Shown piece by piece: positions 1-6,684 of a stretch of DNA of 10,720 nt. Under the pieces are notes generated by a model, which saw only the letters and a list, made by a program, of their open reading frames with translations, ran no database searches and had not been told where the DNA came from. The position numbers and the translations under genes are program-made. Source of the DNA: Oscillospiraceae bacterium (GTDB taxonomy: Bacteria > Bacillota > Clostridia > Oscillospirales > Ruminococcaceae); assembly GCA_014858325.1 (NCBI GenBank), contig RKCM01000186.1, positions 1-10,720 of the forward strand. Reading direction: 5' to 3'. Within the stretch, counting starts at the first letter, position 1; each line of letters starts with the position of its first letter.

Positions 1-1244
1 TCATTCAGGATGTGCCCACGCCGTTCCATGTCTACGATGAAAAGGGCATCCGGGAAAATGCCCGCCGCATCAATAAGGCCTTCAGCTGGAACAAGGGCTT
101 CCGGGAGTACTTCGCCGTCAAGGCCCTGCCCAACCCCATCATCCTGAAGATCTTGCAAGAAGAGGGCTGCGGTGTGGACTGCTCCTCCCTGACCGAGCTG
201 ATGCTGAGCGAGGCCTGCGGCTTTACCGGCAGCGACATCATGTTCTCCTCCAACCAGACTCCCGTGGAGGACATGAAGAAGGCCCACGAGCTGGGGGCCT
301 ACATCAATCTGGACGACGCCACCATGGTCGATTTTCTCGACCGTGTGGCTGGGGTGCCGGAGAACATCTTCTGCCGTTACAACCCCGGCGGGACCTTCCA
401 GCTGGGCGAGAGCAAAGAGGGCTTCCAGGTCATGGACAACCCCGGCGAGTCCAAGTACGGCATGACCGAGGAGCAGATGATCGACAGCTATAAGAAGCTG
501 GCCGCCAAGGGTGCCAAGAACTTTGGCATCCACGCGTTCCTGGCCTCCAACACCATCTCCGACGCGTATTATCCCGCACTGGCCGGCATCCTGTTTGAGC
601 TGGCCGTCCGGGTGCAGAAGGCCACCGGCGTCCACATCGGCTACATCAACCTGTCCGGCGGCGTGGGCATCCCGTACCGCCCCGACCAGACCGAGAACGA
701 CATCATGGCCATCGGTGAGGGCGTCCGCCAGAAGTTTGAGGAGATCCTCGTCCCCGCCGGGATGGGCGATGTGGCCATCTTTACCGAGATGGGCCGCTTT
801 ACCACCGGCCCCTACGGCGCACTGGTGGCCACGGCCATCCACGAGAAGCACATCTATAAGGAGTACATCGGTCTGGACGCCTGTGCCGCTAACCTGATGC
901 GCCCCGCCATGTACGGTGCTTACCACCACATTACCGTGCTGGGCAAGGAGAACGCTCCCTGCGACCACAAGTACGACGTGGTGGGCGGCCTGTGCGAGAA
1001 CAACGACAAGTTTGCCATCGATCGGATGCTGCCCAAGATCGACATCGGCGATATCCTTTACATCCACGACACGGGCGCCCACGGCTTTGCCATGGGTTAC
1101 AACTACAACGGCAAGCTGCGCAGCGCCGAGGTGCTGCTCTGCGAAGACGGCTCTCACCGCCTCATCCGCCGCGCCGAGACCCCCCGCGACTATTTTGCAA
1201 CGCTGGATTTCCTGCCCGAAGTAAAATCTCTGTTTGAGGAGTAA
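1..1244 (+). CDS. lysA: Diaminopimelate decarboxylase (5' end outside window)
   Basis: PLP-dependent fold-type III decarboxylase that converts meso-diaminopimelate to L-lysine and CO2 in the cytoplasm, the last step of the DAP lysine pathway. The frame is open to base 1 with no stop, and the residues before the GTG at 12 (I-Q-D) read on smoothly into VPTPFHVYDEKG. That GTG is therefore an internal valine and the true start lies upstream. Numbering from that valine: the PLP-lysine motif FAVKALPNP has K37; HAFLASN at 174-180 replaces the usual HIGSQ; the glycine-rich phosphate loop is SGGVGIPY (215-222); EMGR at 259-262 replaces the usual EPGR; CENND at 328-332 is the active-site Cys-Glu motif supplied across the dimer; GAHGFAMGYNYNG at 355-367 matches the C-terminal GAYGFSMASNYN motif. 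These point to a divergent LysA clade. Other group IV decarboxylases (ornithine, carboxynorspermidine) are less likely. A membrane-protein gene follows after 3 nt. Confidence 0.88.
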   Translation, partial: IQDVPTPFHVYDEKGIRENARRINKAFSWNKGFREYFAVKALPNPIILKILQEEGCGVDCSSLTELMLSEACGFTGSDIMFSSNQTPVEDMKKAHELGAYINLDDATMVDFLDRVAGVPENIFCRYNPGGTFQLGESKEGFQVMDNPGESKYGMTEEQMIDSYKKLAAKGAKNFGIHAFLASNTISDAYYPALAGILFELAVRVQKATGVHIGYINLSGGVGIPYRPDQTENDIMAIGEGVRQKFEEILVPAGMGDVAIFTEMGRFTTGPYGALVATAIHEKHIYKEYIGLDACAANLMRPAMYGAYHHITVLGKENAPCDHKYDVVGGLCENNDKFAIDRMLPKIDIGDILYIHDTGAHGFAMGYNYNGKLRSAEVLLCEDGSHRLIRRAETPRDYFATLDFLPEVKSLFEE

Positions 1245-1247
1245 ACG

Positions 1248-1631
1248 ATGTTCTTTGGTTTTCAGCTTACCTGCGGCCTGATGCTGGTGTTTTACGGCTT
1301 CTCGGTCATGAAGAACCCCCGCGTCTGGGGCGACCAGGGCCGCAAGGCCGTCAAGGCCGAAAATTTCCCGGAATACTGCCGCCAGAACGGCCTGTTCTTC
1401 CTCAAGGCGGGCTTTGTCATGGCCCTCATCGGGGCGCTGGATGCGCTGTTCACCCTGAGTGCGCTGCTGTATCTGCTGCTGTACGTTTTTGGGCTGGCCT
1501 TTGCGTTCTACCCGCTCACCCGCTGGTGCAGGGAAAACGAAGGCTTCTCCTGGCCCTGGCCCAAAGTGGAAAGCGAGAAAAAGCGCATCCAAAAACTGCG
1601 CCAACAGCAGGAAAAAGAAGAAAACAAATAA
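1248..1631 (+). CDS. Small membrane protein of unknown function, three predicted helices
   Basis: I do not recognise a named family. The 127-residue product has three hydrophobic segments, at about residues 3-20, 50-68 and 71-89. Between the first and second is a basic loop (KNPRVWGDQGRK), and the last 30 residues form a highly charged Lys/Glu/Gln tail that is probably cytoplasmic and perhaps helical. The start is well supported: GAGGAG at 1236-1241 lies 6 nt before the ATG and overlaps the last codons of lysA, with only 3 nt between the lysA stop and this start. The gene is thus translationally close to lysA and probably in the same transcript, which ends at the hairpin just after it. The association with lysA could hint at a membrane or transport role, but nothing in the sequence shows a substrate. 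Confidence 0.75.
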   Translation: MFFGFQLTCGLMLVFYGFSVMKNPRVWGDQGRKAVKAENFPEYCRQNGLFFLKAGFVMALIGALDALFTLSALLYLLLYVFGLAFAFYPLTRWCRENEGFSWPWPKVESEKKRIQKLRQQQEKEENK

Positions 1632-1642
1632 CGTTGGCTATG

Positions 1643-1672
1643 AAAAAGGCACTCCCCACGGAGTGCCTTTTT
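1643..1672. terminator. Bidirectional intrinsic terminator between convergent units
   Basis: A perfect 8-bp stem, GGCACTCC (1648-1655) with GGAGTGCC (1660-1667), has a 4-nt loop CCAC and is flanked by A5 on the left and T5 on the right. It has the U-tract needed on either strand. On the plus strand it lies 11 nt after the stop of the membrane-protein gene. On the minus strand it begins right after the TAG at 1674-1676 that closes the decayed small gene. Confidence 0.9.
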
Positions 1673-1673
1673 G

Positions 1674-1885
1674 CTATGCTGGTTTGTAGTGCGCTTTGTC
1701 CACGATCTCGTAAATGTCCCGCCCGCGGCCAGGTGGTCAAATCAATTTTGCACATCACATCACCCAATATTGTACAGTTTCATCGTCTCTCGGTTCCGAT
1801 ACTCGTGCTTTTCGTAGTAGCCGATGAGTTTGCCTGCATCGTCCCGCAGGGCAACCATGTAGACGATGGTGTGGTTCAGGTCCAT
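1674..1885 (-). pseudogene. Small ORF (41 codons) with a possible frameshifted remainder
   Basis: On the minus strand an ATG at 1885-1883 opens a 41-residue frame, MDLNHTIVYMVALRDD... to ...MKLYNIG, with a stop at 1762-1760. A good ribosome site, AAAGGAG, lies 5-6 nt upstream (within 1891-1898), just past the tauE stop. After the stop, coding-like sequence seems to continue in other frames: GDVMCKIDLTTWP in the next frame (about 1764-1726), then GRDIYEIVDKAHYKPA in the third frame, ending at TAG 1676-1674 directly against the terminator. Read together these would make a small soluble protein of about 70 residues broken by two +1 shifts. The 41-codon ORF, its ribosome site and the abutting terminator are seen directly; the joined ancestral protein is inference. 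Alternatives are a genuine 41-residue protein with a non-coding tail, or sequencing errors. The product is not recognised. Confidence 0.5.
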
Positions 1886-1900
1886 GGGAAACTCCTTTGC

Positions 1901-2617
1901 TCAGATATTCTTCACGATCAGGATAATGCCGGACAGGATCAGCAGCCAGATGACCACCCGCTTGACCAGCTTATCGTCCAAGTGCTCGCTGCATTGGATG
2001 CCCGCGAAGAGACCCAGCAGCATGAAGGGCACCAGCGTCACCGAACGCAGCAGGGTGCCGGTGGTGATAATGCCGAGGCTGACATAAGAAATGACGCGGA
2101 AGATGTTTTCCACGCAGAAGACAGCCGCCAGATTTGCCTTGAAGGAGGCGCCGCTGTCCGTCACCTGCCCGACGTAGGCCGCCAGCGGGGCACCCACACC
2201 GAACATGCCGCAGGACAGGCCCGCCAGCAGGCCGATGGCACCCAGCACCACCGGGGGCATTTTGGAGGCTTCCGGGTGGGCATCCTGATAGAGCATTTCA
2301 ATGCCCAGAAGAGTCACTACCACGCCGAACACAACCTTGATGAGCTGAGCGTTCAGATTCTTGAGAAGGAAAGTCCCGGGGATGCTGCCCGCCAGCACCA
2401 GCGCGCAGAGGGTGAGCAGGAGCCTGGGTTTGAGATGTTTGCGGCCCTGCCATGCCAGAATGAAGTTTGTGGGGCTGCCCAGCACGAGCTCTACAGGGGA
2501 GATGCTGATGTTGTTGACACCGAAGCTTAGGATGGCGTCAAAGACGAGAGTATTGGCAAAGCCGCACAGGCCCTTGATGAAGAAGGAAGTGAGAGCGGCG
2601 GTGATCCAGAGTATCAT
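1901..2617 (-). CDS. TauE/SafE-family (TSUP) membrane permease
   Basis: The 238-residue, very hydrophobic product has about eight potential membrane segments and the two-half layout of the TSUP (former DUF81) family. The first half has the helix-break motif KGLCGFANTL (residues 15-24), and the second half has the related AGLSCGMFGVGAPLAAYV (132-149). Each is followed by hydrophobic helices, and a basic loop (QGRKHLKPR) lies near residues 57-65. Members sit in the cytoplasmic membrane. Some export sulfite or sulfoacetate or take up sulfur compounds or organic anions; the substrate cannot be read from this sequence. The length is near the lower end for the family. The gene starts 35 nt after the rluA stop on the same strand and has a modest Shine-Dalgarno (GAGG about 9 nt upstream), so it is probably cotranscribed from the rluA promoter. 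Confidence 0.82.
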   Translation of the reverse strand: MILWITAALTSFFIKGLCGFANTLVFDAILSFGVNNISISPVELVLGSPTNFILAWQGRKHLKPRLLLTLCALVLAGSIPGTFLLKNLNAQLIKVVFGVVVTLLGIEMLYQDAHPEASKMPPVVLGAIGLLAGLSCGMFGVGAPLAAYVGQVTDSGASFKANLAAVFCVENIFRVISYVSLGIITTGTLLRSVTLVPFMLLGLFAGIQCSEHLDDKLVKRVVIWLLILSGIILIVKNI

Positions 2618-2652
2618 GGAGGGGACCTCATTTCATTGTCGGTGTGTTGTTT

Positions 2653-3654
2653 TCAGGCGTCCGGGTGTTCTCTGGTTTTGTCCAGCGCGTCAAACTGCTT
2701 GACGATCTGAGGGTTCTTCAGTTTGATGGCTTTGCCGGAGAGGTAGTGCAGGGTGTTCTCCTCAGGGATAGTAAGGAAGCGGATGCGCACGGCGCACAGG
2801 GCCTGCGTTTTGGTCCCGGTGCGCTCGTTCATCTTGCGGTTGCCGTACTTGATATCGCCCAGCACCGGCCTGCCGAGGTAGGCAAGGTGGGCGCGGATCT
2901 GGTGGGTGCGGCCTGTGACGAGGCCGATTTTGCACAGGGCAAAGGGGCCGGCGGTGCGCAGCACATCCACATCGGTGATGATCTGCTTGCGGCGCTCATC
3001 CTGCGACTGGTGGGCGTGGATGCTGACCTTGTTGTTCTTCTCGTCGTGCTCCCACCATGCTGTAAACCGCCCGCTCTGGGGGATGCCCACCGTGATGGTG
3101 TAGTACTCTTTTTTGAGCAGGTCGGTGCGGATGATCTCGTTCATGTCCCGCAGGGCGGCGTAGCTCTTGGCTGCAATGACCAGGCCCTCGGTACCCCGGT
3201 CCAGCCGGTTGCAGATGCCGGGCTTGAAGCGATTTTCGCCGGAGGCATCGTACTCGCCTTTCTGGGCAAGATACTGGGTGAAGGCGTCCACGAGGTTGGC
3301 GTCGCCGGTGCGGTCGCTGTGGCAGAGCAGGTGGGTGGGCTTGTACAGCACGGCAATGTTCTCGTCCTCGTAGATGACCGTCACCCGGGGCTGATTTTGC
3401 TGCTTTTTGGGAAGGGCCTTTTTCACGGCAGGTCTTGCGCCCTCGGGCGGGAAGAACTCATCGTTGATGTAAAGCTCGATGAGATCGCCGGTTTTGATGC
3501 GGTCTTCGGGCGCGCCTTTTTTGCCGTTGACCTTGATGCGCTTGTTGCGGAAGCTCTTGTAGAGCAGGCTGGTGGGGAGATCGCGGGTCACGCTTTGCAC
3601 AAAGCGGGAGAGCCGCACGCCGTCGTCGTTGGCGGTCGCGGTGTATTGTTTCAT
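2653..3654 (-). CDS. RluA-family 23S rRNA pseudouridine synthase (RluC/RluD type)
   Basis: Converts specific uridines in RNA, most likely 23S rRNA, to pseudouridine. The 333-residue product has an N-terminal S4-like RNA-binding domain (about residues 13-65, with the basic stretch KSFRNKRIKVNGKK), a short Lys/Pro linker (71-90) and the catalytic domain. The catalytic motif NRLDRGTEGLV holds the expected aspartate at D152. YKP at 104-106 and GRTHQIRAHL at 248-257 with GDIKYG at 266-271 are the other family signatures. The order S4 domain then synthase domain and the length fit RluC/RluD, but the sequence alone does not fix the target uridine, so I give no symbol. The ATG is preceded by AGGAT at 3661-3665, 6 nt away, and by a near-consensus promoter. 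It is the first gene of a minus-strand unit with the TSUP permease. Confidence 0.92.
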   Translation of the reverse strand: MKQYTATANDDGVRLSRFVQSVTRDLPTSLLYKSFRNKRIKVNGKKGAPEDRIKTGDLIELYINDEFFPPEGARPAVKKALPKKQQNQPRVTVIYEDENIAVLYKPTHLLCHSDRTGDANLVDAFTQYLAQKGEYDASGENRFKPGICNRLDRGTEGLVIAAKSYAALRDMNEIIRTDLLKKEYYTITVGIPQSGRFTAWWEHDEKNNKVSIHAHQSQDERRKQIITDVDVLRTAGPFALCKIGLVTGRTHQIRAHLAYLGRPVLGDIKYGNRKMNERTGTKTQALCAVRIRFLTIPEENTLHYLSGKAIKLKNPQIVKQFDALDKTREHPDA

Positions 3655-3680
3655 AAGCTTATCCTCTCATTCTAACCCTA

Positions 3681-3709
3681 ATAATAAACCACTTCGGCCG
3701 TTTCGTCAA
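3681..3709 (-). promoter_or_regulatory. Sigma-A type promoter of the rluA unit
   Basis: Read on the minus strand, TTGACG (3709-3704) is separated by exactly 17 bp from TATTAT (3686-3681). That is five of six matches at -35 and four of six at -10. Transcription would begin near 3674, giving a leader of about 20 nt before the rluA start codon. Confidence 0.75.
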
Positions 3710-3728
3710 CGCGGGGCGGGGCGGCGGC

Positions 3729-3740
3729 GCAAAATTTTGC
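3729..3740. promoter_or_regulatory. 12-bp perfect palindrome between divergent promoters
   Basis: GCAAAATTTTGC is a perfect inverted repeat with no spacer. It lies between the -35 box of the rluA promoter (ending 3709) and the probable -35 of the radC promoter (starting 3749), where an operator acting on both genes could be. Its AT core also contrasts with the very GC-rich flank. No regulator is identified and the assignment is inference. Confidence 0.3.
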
Positions 3741-3748
3741 CGCAAGGC

Positions 3749-3777
3749 TTGTGTTTTGGCCGAAAGAAGGGTACTAT
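3749..3777 (+). promoter_or_regulatory. Possible promoter of radC
   Basis: TTGTGT (3749-3754) is separated by 17 bp from TACTAT (3772-3777), and transcription would begin about 30 nt before the radC start codon. The -35 box is weak and the -10 good. Placement upstream of a clear ribosome site supports it. Confidence 0.45.
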
Positions 3778-3813
3778 GGAACCAGAAAAACACGCGCAAA
3801 GGAGAACGGGCTT

Positions 3814-4539
3814 ATGGCAGGGAAGAAACCGCTTCACGAGGGGCACCGCCAGCGGATGCGGCAGCGGGTGGAACAGCAGGGCTTTGAAAATCTGGCACCC
3901 CACGAAGCGCTGGAGGTGCTGCTTTACACCACCATTCCCCGGGGCGATACCAATGCCTTGGCCCACGCGCTGCTGGAGCGCTTTGGCAGCTTTGCGGGGG
4001 TGCTGGAAGCCGGGGAAGAGGAGCTTTTGGAGGTGGAAGGGGTGGGCCCTGCCACGGCCCGGATGCTGCACCTTCTGCCGGAGATCTTCCGCCGATACAC
4101 CCGCAGCCGCACCCAGGACAGCCCTGTCCTGCGCACCACCGAGGATGCGGTGGCCTTTTTGCAGGCGCGGTATGTGGGGCTGCAAAAGGAGCGGGCCCTT
4201 CTCGTATCGCTGGACCGGCGGGGGAGGGTGCACGGGCTCCACTGGCTGCGGGAGGGGGCCGAAGACCGGGTCTCGCTGGAGCTGAAGGACGTGGTGAGCG
4301 CGGCCCTGAAAAGCGGACAGGAGCGGGTGCTGCTCTGCCACAACCACCCCAATGGCGTGGCCCTGCCATCGCGGGAGGATCTGCAGGCCACCGAGAACAT
4401 CGTCCGGGCGCTGGGCATGGTGCAGGTGAGCCTGCGGGACCACATCATCCTCACCGAGACGGAGTATTTCTCCATGCGGGAGGCAAACCGACTGCCTTTT
4501 TACGATTTTGAGACGGGACAGGTGCTGAGACCCTATTAA
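3814..4539 (+). CDS. radC: RadC-family JAB/MPN-domain protein
   Basis: The 241-residue product has the two-part layout of RadC (UPF0758). A helix-hairpin-helix-like N-terminal part occupies about residues 30-92, with the hairpin motif EVEGVGPATA at 73-82. A JAB/MPN metalloprotease-like domain occupies about 110-230. The metal-binding motif is intact: H176-x-H178-P, S186 and D189 within HNHPNGVALPSREDL. E126 in QKERALLVSLD is the likely catalytic-type glutamate. RadC proteins were once credited with recombination repair, but that has been questioned and their activity remains unclear. I choose the ATG at 3814 because AAAGGAG (3798-3804) precedes it by 9 nt and the family sequence (K-P-x-H-E-G-H-R-x-R) begins there. 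The frame extends to a GTG at 3751, but that stretch is promoter-like and is not protein-like. The gene ends 87 nt before uvrB. Confidence 0.85.
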   Translation: MAGKKPLHEGHRQRMRQRVEQQGFENLAPHEALEVLLYTTIPRGDTNALAHALLERFGSFAGVLEAGEEELLEVEGVGPATARMLHLLPEIFRRYTRSRTQDSPVLRTTEDAVAFLQARYVGLQKERALLVSLDRRGRVHGLHWLREGAEDRVSLELKDVVSAALKSGQERVLLCHNHPNGVALPSREDLQATENIVRALGMVQVSLRDHIILTETEYFSMREANRLPFYDFETGQVLRPY

Positions 4540-4549
4540 CAAAAATATG

Positions 4550-4578
4550 TTTACATTATAAAATAGATGTGCTATAAT
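4550..4578 (+). promoter_or_regulatory. Near-consensus sigma-A promoter of uvrBA
   Basis: TTTACA (4550-4555), 17 bp, TATAAT (4573-4578): eleven of twelve consensus bases with ideal spacing. Transcription would begin near 4585, leaving a leader of about 42 nt. The block is very AT-rich compared with its surroundings. A small palindrome, ATGTTTACAT (4548-4557), overlaps the -35 box and could be an operator. I see no GAAC-N4-GTTC type LexA box, which in Bacillus-type bacteria marks uvrB as an SOS gene. Confidence 0.88.
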
Positions 4579-4626
4579 TGTGACGAAGAAAACAACCAAT
4601 CGTAGTTTGCAAGGAGGAAAAAGCCC

Positions 4627-6684
4627 ATGGCGGAGGAAAAGTTCAAGCTGGTATCGCAGTATTCGCCTACGGGCGACCAGCCGCAGGCCATCCAAAAGCT
4701 GGTGGAAGGCGTCCAGCGGGGCGACCGCTGCCAGACGCTACTGGGCGTGACCGGCAGCGGCAAGACCTTCACCATGGCCAACGTCATTGCCCAGTGCAAC
4801 CGCCCCACGCTGGTGCTGGCCCACAACAAAACGCTGGCCGCCCAGCTCTGCACCGAGTTCCGCTCCTTTTTCCCGGAGAATGCGGTGGAATACTTCGTCT
4901 CCTACTACGATTACTACCAGCCGGAAGCCTACATCCCCAGCACGGACACCTACATTGAAAAGGACAGCGCCATCAACGACGAGATCGACCGCCTGCGCCA
5001 CTCGGCCACGGCGGCCCTCTCGGAGCGGCGGGACGTCATCATCGTGGCGTCCGTCTCCTGCATCTACTCGCTGGGTGACCCCATCGACTACCGCAGCATG
5101 GTCATCAGCCTGCGGCCCGGCATGGAGCTGGAGCGGGATGAGCTCTGCCGCCGCCTTGTCACGCTGCAATATGAGCGTAACGACATCAATTTTATCCGAA
5201 ACAAGTTCCGCGTCCACGGCGACACGGTGGACATCTACCTGGCCTATATGAGCGACCTTGCCATCCGGGTGGAGTTTTTTGGGGACGAGATCGACCGCAT
5301 TCTGGAGTTCAACCCCGTTACGGGGGCCAAGCAGAACGTGGTGAAGCACGTGGCCATCTTCCCGGCCAGCCACTACATCGTCAGCGCCGAGAAAAAGGCG
5401 GTGGCGCTGGAAAAGATCCGCGCCGAGTGCGATGCGCAGGTCCGGCAGTTCACCGCCGAGGGCAAGCTCATCGAGGCCCAGCGCATCCAGCAGCGGACGA
5501 ACTACGACATCGAGATGCTCACTGAGGTGGGGATGTGCAAGGGCATCGAGAACTATTCCGCCGTCCTCTCCGGCCGTGCGCCGGGCAGTATGCCGACGAC
5601 GCTGCTGGACTATTTCCCGAAGGATTTCCTGCTGTTCGTGGACGAGAGCCACGTCACCCTGCCGCAGGTGCGGGCCATGTACGGCGGCGACTACGCCCGC
5701 AAAAAAACGCTGGTGGAGTATGGTTTCCGCCTGCCCTCGGCCTTCGACAACCGCCCGCTGAAGTTTGAGGAGGTGGAGTCCAAGCTCAACCAGATGATCT
5801 TCGTCTCGGCCACCCCCGGCGAGTACGAGCGCCAGAACTCCACCCAGGTGGCCCAGCAGGTCATCCGCCCCACGGGCCTGCTGGACCCCGTCATCTCGGT
5901 GCGCCCGGTGGAAGGGCAGGTCACCGACCTTTTGGGGGAGATCCACACCCGGATCGAGCGGCAGGAGCGGGTGCTCGTTACCACCCTGACCAAGAAAATG
6001 GCCGAAGACCTGACGGATTACCTCACCGAGCAGGGCATCAAGGTCAAATATATGCACCATGAGGTGGATACCTTCGAGCGGATGGAGATCATCAAAGACC
6101 TCCGTCTTGGCGCGATCGACGTGGTGGTGGGCATCAACCTCCTGCGCGAGGGCCTCGACCTGCCCGAAGTGAGCCTTGTGGCCATTCTGGACGCCGATAA
6201 AGAGGGCTTCCTGCGCAGCGAGACCAGCCTCATCCAGACCATCGGGCGCGCTGCCCGCAACGCCGAGGGTCTGGTCATCATGTACGCCGACGAGATCACC
6301 GACAGCATGGACCGCGCCATCACCGAGACGGAGCGCCGCCGCGCCATCCAGATGGCCTATAACGAGGCCCACGGCATCGTGCCCAAGACCATCGTCAAGG
6401 CCATCCCGGACAGCATTGAGATCAGCGATAAGGCGGAGAACGCCAGAATGAACACCCGCCGGATGGGCAAGCTGGAACGGGAGGCCGCCATCGATCGGCT
6501 GACCCGGGAGATGAAGGAGGCGGCAAAGCTGCTGGAATTTGAGCACGCGGCCTTCCTGCGCGACCAGATCGACCGCCTGCGCCGGGGCGAGAACCCCACC
6601 GCCGATTCCTCGGCCGAGACCGAGCGAAAGCAAAACCACGCACAAACGCAGAGAAGAGGGAGAAAATACCTTGGCAAACGATAA
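4627..6684 (+). CDS. uvrB: Excinuclease ABC subunit B
   Basis: Damage-verification helicase of nucleotide excision repair. It is loaded by UvrA, inserts a beta-hairpin between the strands, then recruits the UvrC nuclease. The 685-residue length is normal. Visible motifs: N-terminal motif SPTGDQPQAI (13-22); Walker A GVTGSGKT (40-47); the hairpin region YYDYYQPEAYIP (93-104) followed by DTYIEKDSAIN; Walker B/DEAD-like VDESH (338-342); motif III-like FVSATPGEY (392-400); motif V-like VGINLLREGLDLPEV (501-515); motif VI QTIGRAARN (537-545); C-terminal UVR coiled coil for UvrA/UvrC contact at about 615-650. The last 35 residues are a charged, low-complexity tail. The start has a strong site, AAGGAGG at 4611-4617, 9 nt upstream. 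The gene has its own promoter and overlaps the start of uvrA. No uvrC lies in the window. Confidence 0.98.
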   Translation: MAEEKFKLVSQYSPTGDQPQAIQKLVEGVQRGDRCQTLLGVTGSGKTFTMANVIAQCNRPTLVLAHNKTLAAQLCTEFRSFFPENAVEYFVSYYDYYQPEAYIPSTDTYIEKDSAINDEIDRLRHSATAALSERRDVIIVASVSCIYSLGDPIDYRSMVISLRPGMELERDELCRRLVTLQYERNDINFIRNKFRVHGDTVDIYLAYMSDLAIRVEFFGDEIDRILEFNPVTGAKQNVVKHVAIFPASHYIVSAEKKAVALEKIRAECDAQVRQFTAEGKLIEAQRIQQRTNYDIEMLTEVGMCKGIENYSAVLSGRAPGSMPTTLLDYFPKDFLLFVDESHVTLPQVRAMYGGDYARKKTLVEYGFRLPSAFDNRPLKFEEVESKLNQMIFVSATPGEYERQNSTQVAQQVIRPTGLLDPVISVRPVEGQVTDLLGEIHTRIERQERVLVTTLTKKMAEDLTDYLTEQGIKVKYMHHEVDTFERMEIIKDLRLGAIDVVVGINLLREGLDLPEVSLVAILDADKEGFLRSETSLIQTIGRAARNAEGLVIMYADEITDSMDRAITETERRRAIQMAYNEAHGIVPKTIVKAIPDSIEISDKAENARMNTRRMGKLEREAAIDRLTREMKEAAKLLEFEHAAFLRDQIDRLRRGENPTADSSAETERKQNHAQTQRRGRKYLGKR
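6656..6673 (+). promoter_or_regulatory. Ribosome site and TTG start that fix the uvrA N-terminus
   Basis: GAGGGAG at 6656-6662 lies 8 nt before TTG at 6671-6673. The codons from that TTG (ANDKIIIKGAREHNLKNV) match the usual UvrA N-terminus at once, while upstream codons in this frame are shadow sequence of uvrB. The site lies inside the uvrB coding region. Confidence 0.85.

Noticed and set aside
1526..2530. A 334-codon plus-strand frame over the tauE region
   Set aside because: It begins inside the preceding gene, reads through the terminator and runs antisense to the clearly membrane-protein-like TSUP gene.
2644..3675. A 343-codon plus-strand frame opposite rluA
   Set aside because: The minus strand carries intact pseudouridine synthase motifs including the catalytic aspartate. 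The plus frame has none.
3751..3813. GTG at 3751 as the start of radC
   Set aside because: It overlaps the promoter-like sequence, has no suitable ribosome site, and the added 21 residues are not protein-family-like. ATG at 3814 has AAAGGAG at a good distance.
4540..4555. AAC-N8-GTT near 4538-4552 as a LexA box
   Set aside because: The gram-positive SOS box has four, not eight, bases between the half sites, and the outer bases do not match.
6539..6670. An upstream extension of the uvrA frame to an earlier start inside uvrB
   Set aside because: The residues encoded (Arg/Pro/Thr-rich) are the out-of-frame reading of uvrB, and UvrA homology begins exactly at the TTG at 6671.
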